DNA of 5,161 nt from Clostridiaceae bacterium (lineage in GTDB: Bacteria > Bacillota > Clostridia > Oscillospirales > Acutalibacteraceae). The notes under the pieces were generated by a model, which was not told the origin of the DNA, ran no database searches, and saw only the letters and a program-made list of their open reading frames with translations. The DNA lies in contig JAEDML010000085.1 in NCBI GenBank assembly GCA_016303035.1, forward strand, positions 1 through 5,161, written 5' to 3'. Both the position numbers and the translations under genes were made by a program. Positions 1 through 4,444 of this stretch are shown here, one piece after another (the first letter of the stretch is position 1; each line of letters begins with the position of its first letter).

Positions 1-422
1 TGACCGCCCGAAAGCGTGTCGATATGCCGCTTTTCAAAGCCTGTAAGATTTACAAGCTTCAGCATTTCCTCAACCTTAGCTTTAACTTCCTTTTCGGGCA
101 ACTTTTTTACACGCAGACCGAATGCGATGTTTTCGTAAACATTAAGGTGCGGAAAGAGCGCATAACGCTGAAAAATGGTGTTAACCTGCCTCTTATAAGC
201 AGGAACACCATTGATTTTTTTACCTTCAAACATAACGTCGCCGCTGTCAGGCTCAAGAAATCCCGCAATAAGGCGCAGGGTAGTGGTCTTGCCGCAGCCC
301 GAAGGTCCGAGCAGAGTAATAAACTCTTTGTCCTTAATCGCAAGGTTAAGCCCGTTGAGAACCTGCTCGCCGTCGAAAGCGACCGAAATGTTTTTAAGCT
401 CCACAATATTTTCTTTTTCCAT
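1..422 (-). CDS. potA: Spermidine/putrescine ABC transporter ATP-binding protein PotA, N-terminal part (cut by left edge)
   Basis: Cytoplasmic ATPase subunit that would power a polyamine importer together with the membrane permeases PotB and PotC and the binding protein PotD. The 140 complete codons visible begin MEKENIVELKNISVAF. Walker A GPSGCGKTT is at residues 39-47 and the Q-loop glutamine is Q85 within IFQRYALFPHLNVYENIAFG, a stretch typical of PotA. The ABC signature LSGG(Q) starts at residue 137, where the window ends. Walker B, the H-loop and the C-terminal TOBE-type domain would lie outside, so roughly 40 percent of a usual PotA (about 350-370 residues) is seen. The ATG at 422-420 was chosen because AAAGGGGG lies 8 nt upstream and the family N-terminus matches. 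It is transcribed divergently from ruvC behind a long structured leader. Other importers of the same ATPase subfamily (iron, sulfate or sugar) are possible, but the Q-loop region favours polyamines. Confidence 0.85.
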   Translation of the reverse strand, partial: MEKENIVELKNISVAFDGEQVLNGLNLAIKDKEFITLLGPSGCGKTTTLRLIAGFLEPDSGDVMFEGKKINGVPAYKRQVNTIFQRYALFPHLNVYENIAFGLRVKKLPEKEVKAKVEEMLKLVNLTGFEKRHIDTLSGG

Positions 423-430
423 AAAAGCAT

Positions 431-438
431 CCCCCTTT
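431..438 (-). promoter_or_regulatory. potA ribosome binding site, within an inverted-repeat arm
   Basis: AAAGGGGG on the minus strand, 8 nt before the potA ATG, is a strong Shine-Dalgarno match. Its AAAGGG part belongs to the 433-443 arm of an 11-bp inverted repeat whose partner is at 554-564. If that pair forms in the potA mRNA, the ribosome binding site is hidden. The site is clear; the masking is inferred. Confidence 0.75.
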
Positions 439-564
439 GTTCAACACCAAGTGCCGACACAAGAATAAAAATTTAACTTCGCAAAGCGCGGCAAAAACCG
501 TGTTTTGTGAAGGTTACCCTGTGCGATACCCGCAGCTTCGTCGTTAGATGCCCTGAACAAAGGG
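433..564. repeat. Structured element bounded by perfect 11-bp inverted repeats, upstream of potA
   Basis: CCCTTTGTTCA at 433-443 is exactly complementary to TGAACAAAGGG at 554-564. Between them is a second, longer hairpin at 474-516: 15 contiguous pairs (477-491 with 498-512, including three G-T pairs as read on the plus strand), a bulged G513, three more pairs, and a six-base loop CAAAAA (492-497). A short TGCG/CGCA hairpin (522-525 with 531-534) lies in the right flank. The right repeat arm is followed on the plus strand by TTTTT (565-569). The left arm contains part of the potA Shine-Dalgarno. The element could be a riboswitch-like leader domain of potA, a plus-strand small RNA of about 135 nt, or a small inverted-repeat (MITE-like) insertion. 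No obvious target-site duplication flanks it. I do not recognise a known RNA family. Confidence 0.6.
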
Positions 565-572
565 TTTTTCAT
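441..572 (-). CDS. Possible 43-residue leader peptide upstream of potA (unrecognised)
   Basis: An open frame on the minus strand starts at ATG 572-570 and stops at TGA 443-441, 18 nt before the potA ATG. It begins MKNPLFRASNDEAAG and ends FYSCVGTWC, is fairly basic, has two cysteines (C38 and C43) and no hydrophobic segment long enough for a membrane. Codon choice (GAC GAA GCT GCG GGT) resembles the real genes in the window. Against it, only a weak GAGA lies upstream as a ribosome site, part of the start codon lies in a hairpin, and the whole frame coincides with the inverted-repeat element, so it may be a by-product of that element. If translated, it could act as an upstream ORF coupling or attenuating potA. 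No function is assigned. Confidence 0.3.
   Translation of the reverse strand: MKNPLFRASNDEAAGIAQGNLHKTRFLPRFAKLNFYSCVGTWC
474..516 (+). ncRNA. Long stable hairpin inside the potA leader element (candidate structured RNA, better paired on plus strand)
   Basis: Bases 477-491 pair with 498-512 without interruption around a CAAAAA loop, and 474-476 pair with 514-516 after a bulged G513. Three pairs (481-508, 486-503, 488-501) are G-U in a plus-strand RNA but become C-A mismatches in a minus-strand RNA. The fold is therefore much stronger in a plus-strand transcript. No convincing plus-strand promoter was found: the best -10-like sequence, CATAAA at 420-425, has no good -35. Whether any plus-strand RNA is made is unknown. 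Confidence 0.4.
551..569 (+). terminator. Weak intrinsic-terminator-like hairpin and T-tract on plus strand
   Basis: CCCT (551-554) can pair with AGGG (561-564) around GAACAA, followed by TTTTT (565-569). Four pairs are few for a terminator. Alternatively the 554-564 arm pairs over 11 bp with 433-443, giving a larger stem in front of the same T-tract. It would end a plus-strand RNA from the element if one exists. It lies too far upstream to affect ruvC, whose promoter is at 869-897. Confidence 0.3.
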
Positions 573-602
573 AGTTTTCTCGGTAAATAAACCGGAAACT
601 AC
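571..602 (-). promoter_or_regulatory. Leader hairpin B in potA 5' UTR
   Basis: On the minus strand, GTAGTTT (602-596) pairs with AAACTAT (577-571), including one G-U. After a small internal loop (C595 opposite 580-578), CGGT (594-591) pairs with ACCG (584-581) around the loop TTATTT. The 3' base of the stem includes the first two bases of the ATG of the possible leader peptide and covers the GAGA that might serve as its ribosome site. The pairing is visible in sequence; a regulatory role is inferred. Confidence 0.45.
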
Positions 603-603
603 G

Positions 604-637
604 GCATGAAATCTGAAACTGCTCTCTACACAGATGC
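604..637 (-). promoter_or_regulatory. Leader hairpin A in potA 5' UTR
   Basis: On the minus strand GCAT (637-634) pairs with ATGC (607-604) and CTG (633-631) with CAG (615-613), leaving five bases bulged on one side. Alternatively ATCTG (635-631) pairs with CAGAT (615-611). It stands one base upstream of hairpin B in the transcript, so the leader would carry tandem stem-loops before the long inverted repeat. The stem is short and only moderately convincing. Confidence 0.3.
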
Positions 638-678
638 TTTGGTAAACATATTAAATTGTAATGTCTAACCAGTTTATG

Positions 679-707
679 AATATACAGCGAAAAAGGTAAA
701 ATGTCAA
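679..707 (-). promoter_or_regulatory. Sigma-70-type promoter for potA
   Basis: On the minus strand TTGACA (707-702) is followed by a 17-bp spacer and TATATT (684-679). This is a perfect -35 and a one-mismatch -10. Transcription would start near 672, giving potA an untranslated leader of about 250 nt that contains two hairpins and the inverted-repeat element. The surrounding sequence is A+T rich, as expected of a promoter. Confidence 0.75.
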
Positions 708-868
708 GAGTATTTTTCATATTTTGTATATTTTTCTGCAAAAAATCAAACCGATTTTGCGAAAACTCTTAAATGCTCGTTTTTCCTCGGCTTTTCTTGC
801 GTATACTCATTTTTTGATAATTGCCGTAAATTTTACAATTTATACACATTGCACAACAGAAAAAAGAG
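708..868. other. A+T-rich spacer between the divergent potA and ruvC promoters
   Basis: No gene, RNA gene or terminator could be supported here. Visible items are an 11-base palindrome GTAAA-T-TTTAC at 826-836 and AAACCGATTT at 748-757, whose reverse complement AAATCGGTTT occurs at 878-887 inside the ruvC promoter spacer. Both are short and in A+T-rich DNA, so they may be chance or operator sites for an unknown regulator. No Firmicutes-type LexA box (GAAC-N4-GTTC) was seen. Confidence 0.4.
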
Positions 869-897
869 TTGCCGAATAAATCGGTTTATGGTATAAT
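869..897 (+). promoter_or_regulatory. Extended -10 sigma-70-type promoter for the ruvC operon
   Basis: TTGCCG (869-874), a 17-bp spacer and TATAAT (892-897), with TGG directly before the -10, forming an extended -10 (TGnTATAAT). Transcription would begin near 904, leaving a leader of about 32 nt. CCGAATA occurs at 872-878 and again at 903-909, once at the -35 and once at the start site, and could be an operator pair. This single promoter probably serves ruvC through the downstream methyltransferase gene. Confidence 0.8.
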
Positions 898-935
898 ATT
901 TACCGAATATTGATTAGCTGTCCGGAGGTGTTGTT

Positions 936-1439
936 ATGCGTATTCTAGGTATTGATCCCGGATATGCGATTGTCGGATACGGAATTGTAGATTATGACCG
1001 AAACAGATTCAGCACCGTGGGCTACGGCGCCATAACTACGCCTGCCGATATGCCCTTTCAGGAAAGACTGCGCGATATTTATAACGATATTACTGAAATT
1101 ATACGCCGCTTCGGACCTGACAGTATGTCGATTGAAAAGCTCTATTTCAATACCAATACAACCACGGCAATTGATGTTGCTCAGGCAAGAGGGGTTATAA
1201 TGCTTGCCGCGGTAAACAGCGGCGTGGAGGTTTTTGAGTATACGCCTTTGCAGGTAAAGCAGTCAATTACAGGTTACGGCAGGGCGGAAAAAAGACAGGT
1301 TATGGAAATGATAAAGAGCTTTTTGGGACTGAAATCGGTTCCGAAGCCTGACGATACGGCGGACGCGCTTGCCCTTGCAATATGTCACGGTCATTCTTCA
1401 GGCAGCATATACGGTAAACTCGGAGGGATATATAAATGA
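936..1439 (+). CDS. ruvC: Crossover junction endodeoxyribonuclease RuvC
   Basis: Dimeric Holliday-junction resolvase that cuts two opposed strands of the four-way junction bound by RuvAB, finishing homologous recombination and fork repair. The 167-residue protein has the normal family length. It opens MRILGIDPGYAIVGYG, giving the first catalytic aspartate D7. E67 in SIEKLYF and the pair D140/D143 in PDDTADALALAICH complete the four acidic metal-binding residues of the RNase H-like fold. FNTNTTTAIDVAQARG (71-86) is the conserved DNA-contacting stretch. GGAGG (924-928) is 7 nt before the ATG. It is the first gene after the promoter at 869-897, and its TGA overlaps the ruvA start in ATGA. Nothing appears broken. 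Confidence 0.97.
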   Translation: MRILGIDPGYAIVGYGIVDYDRNRFSTVGYGAITTPADMPFQERLRDIYNDITEIIRRFGPDSMSIEKLYFNTNTTTAIDVAQARGVIMLAAVNSGVEVFEYTPLQVKQSITGYGRAEKRQVMEMIKSFLGLKSVPKPDDTADALALAICHGHSSGSIYGKLGGIYK

Positions 1440-2038
1440 TAGCTTCCGTTAGAGGAAAACTTATATACAGCGATAACGCTTATGCCGTTGTTGAATGCGG
1501 CGGCGTGGGCTTTAAATGCTTTATTACAAAAAATACGCTCGGCCGTCTGCCGAAACGCGGCGAGGAGGTAATGCTTTATACATACCTTGCCGTAAGGGAG
1601 GACGCGCTTGATTTGTACGGCTTTGCAGACAGCGATGAGCTTGCGGCGTTTAAGCTTATAACCTCGGTCAGCGGCGTGGGCGCTAAAATCGGACTCGCAT
1701 TGCTTTCGGAATTTTCGCCTGCCGATTTAACCCTTTATATTGCGAGTAACGACGCTAAAATGCTTACACGCGCTTCGGGCGTCGGAATAAAACTGGCACA
1801 GCGAATCGTGCTTGAGCTTAAAGATAAGGTAGGCTCGCTTTCCGCGGCGGATTCGGAAACCGTTGCGGCGGTAGGAAATGCAAATATAGGCGGAGCTACA
1901 AAAGAAGCTGTTGCGGCTCTCGTTTCGCTCGGTTATTCACAGAGCGAGGCGTCTCTTGCCGTCGGGAGACTTGACCCGTCGCTTTCGGCTGAGGAGCTTA
2001 TAAAGCAATCGCTTAAAACTCTTGCAAGGGGGATATAA
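1436..2038 (+). CDS. ruvA: Holliday junction branch migration complex subunit RuvA
   Basis: Junction-specific DNA-binding subunit that holds the Holliday junction in a square-planar form and loads RuvB rings on opposite arms. At 200 residues it is full length. Residues 1 to about 64 form the OB-fold domain, including the acidic pin E55/D56 in VREDALDLYGF. Two helix-hairpin-helix motifs follow, around SVSGVGAKIGLALL (77-90) and RASGVGIKLAQRIVLEL (112-128). A flexible linker of about 135-152 precedes the C-terminal RuvB-binding domain (TKEAVAALVSLGYSQSEAS, 155-173). The start ATG overlaps the ruvC stop by 4 nt, and GGAGGG (1422-1427) lies 8 nt upstream, indicating translational coupling. Confidence 0.97.
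   Translation: MIASVRGKLIYSDNAYAVVECGGVGFKCFITKNTLGRLPKRGEEVMLYTYLAVREDALDLYGFADSDELAAFKLITSVSGVGAKIGLALLSEFSPADLTLYIASNDAKMLTRASGVGIKLAQRIVLELKDKVGSLSAADSETVAAVGNANIGGATKEAVAALVSLGYSQSEASLAVGRLDPSLSAEELIKQSLKTLARGI
2028..2032 (+). promoter_or_regulatory. ruvB Shine-Dalgarno that supports a TTG start
   Basis: GGGGG (2028-2032) within AAGGGGGAT, at the end of ruvA, is 9 nt before TTG 2042-2044. The in-frame ATG at 2057-2059 has only AGGA one base away, too close to function well. The spacing therefore favours TTG. Confidence 0.6.
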
Positions 2039-2041
2039 ATT

Positions 2042-3085
2042 TTGATAGAGCAGGAAATGGATTTTGAAAACCGTATTGTATCCCCCGAATATAATTATTC
2101 TGATGAGGAAACCGAGCTTTCTTTAAGGCCTAAAACCCTTTCAGAATATATAGGGCAGGATAAGGTAAAGGATAATCTCAGCATTTACATTAAAGCCGCA
2201 CTTCAGCGGCACGAATCGCTTGACCATGTTTTGCTTTACGGCCCTCCGGGACTAGGAAAGACAACCCTTTCGGGTATTATCGCAAGGGAAATGGGGGTTA
2301 ATCTTCGCGTCACTTCGGGACCTGCCATTGAAAAACAGGGTGATTTAGTTGCAATACTTACCTCTCTAAACGAGGGGGACGTGCTTTTTATTGATGAGAT
2401 ACACAGACTTTCGCGCAATGTTGAAGAAATACTTTATCCCGCAATGGAGGATTTTTCGCTTGATATAATCCTCGGAAAGGGACCCTCGGCGCGCTCTATA
2501 AGGCTTGATGTTCCGCATTTTACGCTTGTGGGAGCTACAACGCGTTCGGGTCAGCTTACGGCTCCGCTTCGCGACCGTTTCGGTGTATTACTGCGACTTG
2601 AACTTTACACACCCGAACAGTTGTCTTTAATAATAATACGCTCTGCCGGAATACTCGGTATTGATATTGAAAAGGACGGAGCGCTTGAAATCGCCTCGCG
2701 TTCAAGGGGAACCCCGCGAATCGCCAACCGCCTTTTAAAGCGTGTTAGAGATATAGCGCAGGTCGAGTTTGACGGCAGGATAACCGAAAGCGTGGCAAGA
2801 AAGGCGCTTTCAAGGTTTGAAATCGATGAATTGGGTCTTGATGATTTCGACCGTAAAATGCTTACCACAATAATCAAGAATTACGGCGGAGGCCCAGTGG
2901 GGCTTGACACGCTTGCGGCAGCTATGGGTGAAGAAGCCGTAACCATTGAGGATGTTTATGAGCCTTATCTTATGCAGATAGGCTTTCTAACAAGGACTGC
3001 GCGCGGCAGATGCGTAACACCGCTTGCGTACGAGCATCTGGATATGCCGCAGAATCCTAATTCAAGACAACAATCTATTTTTTAA
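2042..3085 (+). CDS. ruvB: Holliday junction branch migration DNA helicase RuvB
   Basis: AAA+ hexameric motor that pumps duplex DNA through RuvA-bound junctions. The 347 residues cover the whole family. An N-terminal lead-in carries SLRPKTLSEYIGQDKVKDNL (27-46). Walker A GPPGLGKTT is at 67-75, Walker B LFIDEIH at 115-121, and sensor 1 lies in VGATTRSG (163-170). The arginine-finger region is PLRDRFG (175-181) and sensor 2 is GTPRIANRLL (223-232). The C-terminal winged-helix DNA-binding domain ends with QIGFLTRTARGRCVTP (312-327). A TTG start is preferred because of the upstream Shine-Dalgarno; starting at the ATG at 2057 would remove only five residues. It begins 3 nt after the ruvA stop and ends 12 nt before glmM. 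Confidence 0.97.
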   Translation: MIEQEMDFENRIVSPEYNYSDEETELSLRPKTLSEYIGQDKVKDNLSIYIKAALQRHESLDHVLLYGPPGLGKTTLSGIIAREMGVNLRVTSGPAIEKQGDLVAILTSLNEGDVLFIDEIHRLSRNVEEILYPAMEDFSLDIILGKGPSARSIRLDVPHFTLVGATTRSGQLTAPLRDRFGVLLRLELYTPEQLSLIIIRSAGILGIDIEKDGALEIASRSRGTPRIANRLLKRVRDIAQVEFDGRITESVARKALSRFEIDELGLDDFDRKMLTTIIKNYGGGPVGLDTLAAAMGEEAVTIEDVYEPYLMQIGFLTRTARGRCVTPLAYEHLDMPQNPNSRQQSIF

Positions 3086-3097
3086 GGAGTTATTAAA

Positions 3098-4444
3098 ATG
3101 GGAAGACTTTTCGGAACAGACGGAGCAAGGGGAATTGCTAACAGCGAGCTTACGGTTGAGCTTGCGGTAAACATCGGACGAGCGGCGGCATATGTGCTGA
3201 CCGAGAAAACAACCGAAAAACCGGTGGTGCTTATTGGTAAGGATACGCGCGTATCTTCAAATATGCTTGAAATGGCGCTGGCATCGGGTCTTTGCTCGGT
3301 GGGAGCCGACGTAGTGCTGGTTGGCTTTGTTCCCACACCTGCGATAGCGTATCTTGTTAAGGAACGCGAGGCAGACGCGGGAATTATGATTTCGGCGTCC
3401 CACAACCCCTGCGAATACAACGGAATAAAGATTTTTGACAACAACGGCTTTAAGCTGCCCGACGCGCTTGAAGAGGAAATTGAAAAGCTCGTTCTTGACG
3501 ATATGAGTCCGATTGAATTTCCGACAGGCGGAGATGTAGGCAGTGTATTCAACCGATATGATTTAGTTGATGTTTACATAGACCACCTTGCAGAATCGGT
3601 AAATACCGATTTAAGCGGTCTGAAAATAGCTATTGACTGCGCCAACGGCTGTGCTTCCTATACGGCCGAAAAGCTGTTTACACGCCTCGGAGCCGAGTGC
3701 CATATGATGCACGATTCACCCAACGGAATAAATATTAACGCCAACTGCGGCTCTACGCATATGGATGACCTTATCGACTATGTCAACGGTCATGATGTTG
3801 ATTTGGGACTTGCGTTTGACGGCGATTCTGACCGTTGCCTTGCAGTTGATGAAAACGGCAAGCTGATTGACGGCGACCGCCTTATAGCGGCTTTTGCGCT
3901 TGACCTTAAGGAAAAGGGTATGTTAAAGGACGAAACCGCCGTAGTAACCGTTATGACCAATATGGGCTTTAAGAATTTTGCCAGGGAAAACGGAATTGCC
4001 GTGGTTGAAACCAAGGTCGGCGACCGCTATGTGCTTGAACAGATGATTAAAAGCGACTATAAGATAGGCGGCGAGCAGTCGGGTCATATAATCTTTAAGG
4101 ATTTTGCCACAACGGGCGACGGTCAGCTTTCGGGCGCTATGTTCGCTTCGATTCTTGCAAAAAGCCGTAAGTGCGCGTCGGATGTAGCATCTGTAATGAC
4201 GGTGCTTCCGCAGACGCTTAAAAACATTAAGGCTACGCCCGAAATGAAGGCAGCGCTTACAAATGACGCGGATATTAAAAATGCGATAGATGATGTTACG
4301 AATACTTTGGGCGAACGCGGAAGAATACTTGTACGCGCTTCGGGCACGGAGCCGCTTATAAGGGTTATGCTTGAGGGTGAGGATATCGCTGAAATAAAGC
4401 GACTTGCAAATAAAGTTGCAAAGGTCATTGAGGGTAAAGCCTGA
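3098..4444 (+). CDS. glmM: Phosphoglucosamine mutase GlmM
   Basis: Cytoplasmic enzyme converting glucosamine-6-phosphate to glucosamine-1-phosphate, the step before GlmU makes UDP-N-acetylglucosamine for peptidoglycan. At 448 residues it is full length. The start MGRLFGTDGARGIAN is the GlmM N-terminus. ISASHNPCEYNGIKIF (98-113) carries the phosphorylated serine S101. DGDSDR (241-246) holds the Mg-binding aspartates D241, D243 and D245. GEQSGH (325-330) is the sugar-specificity loop; glutamine here is characteristic of GlmM rather than other phosphohexomutases. RASGTEPLIRVM (413-424) is the phosphate-binding loop. GGAG (3086-3089), just after the ruvB stop, is 8 nt before the ATG. Its TGA shares one base with the next start (TGATG). 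Probably the same transcript as ruvCAB. Confidence 0.96.
   Translation: MGRLFGTDGARGIANSELTVELAVNIGRAAAYVLTEKTTEKPVVLIGKDTRVSSNMLEMALASGLCSVGADVVLVGFVPTPAIAYLVKEREADAGIMISASHNPCEYNGIKIFDNNGFKLPDALEEEIEKLVLDDMSPIEFPTGGDVGSVFNRYDLVDVYIDHLAESVNTDLSGLKIAIDCANGCASYTAEKLFTRLGAECHMMHDSPNGININANCGSTHMDDLIDYVNGHDVDLGLAFDGDSDRCLAVDENGKLIDGDRLIAAFALDLKEKGMLKDETAVVTVMTNMGFKNFARENGIAVVETKVGDRYVLEQMIKSDYKIGGEQSGHIIFKDFATTGDGQLSGAMFASILAKSRKCASDVASVMTVLPQTLKNIKATPEMKAALTNDADIKNAIDDVTNTLGERGRILVRASGTEPLIRVMLEGEDIAEIKRLANKVAKVIEGKA

Noticed and set aside
24..476. Plus-strand open frames of 150 and 85 codons (24-476 and 211-468)
   Set aside because: They lie antisense to potA, whose own frame carries intact ABC motifs; their translations show no domain and have no promoter or ribosome site.
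465..494. Second minus-strand promoter close to potA (TTGCCG at 494-489 with a T-rich -10)
   Set aside because: The -10 candidates (TTTTTA/TTTTAT) match poorly, and the TTGACA-17-TATATT promoter upstream is far better.
423..672. Known riboswitch or T-box in the potA leader
   Set aside because: A GAGAG-like piece occurs near 626-622 on the minus strand, but there is no TGGNACCGCG T-box sequence, and I could not match purine, ykkC, lysine or c-di-GMP riboswitch cores.
544..741. 65-codon minus-strand open frame spanning the potA promoter and leader
   Set aside because: It starts upstream of the predicted transcription start, overlaps the consensus -35 and -10, has no ribosome site and has no recognisable protein features.
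814..846. Additional plus-strand promoter, TTGATA (814-819) with TATACA (841-846)
   Set aside because: The spacer is 21 bp, too long for sigma-70-type recognition, and a near-consensus promoter follows at 869-897.
869..935. LexA (SOS) box before ruvC
   Set aside because: No GAAC-N4-GTTC pattern occurs in the promoter region, so SOS control is not supported by sequence.
3082..3552. 156-codon minus-strand open frame opposite the glmM start
   Set aside because: Serine-rich shadow of glmM coding sequence without ribosome site or domain.
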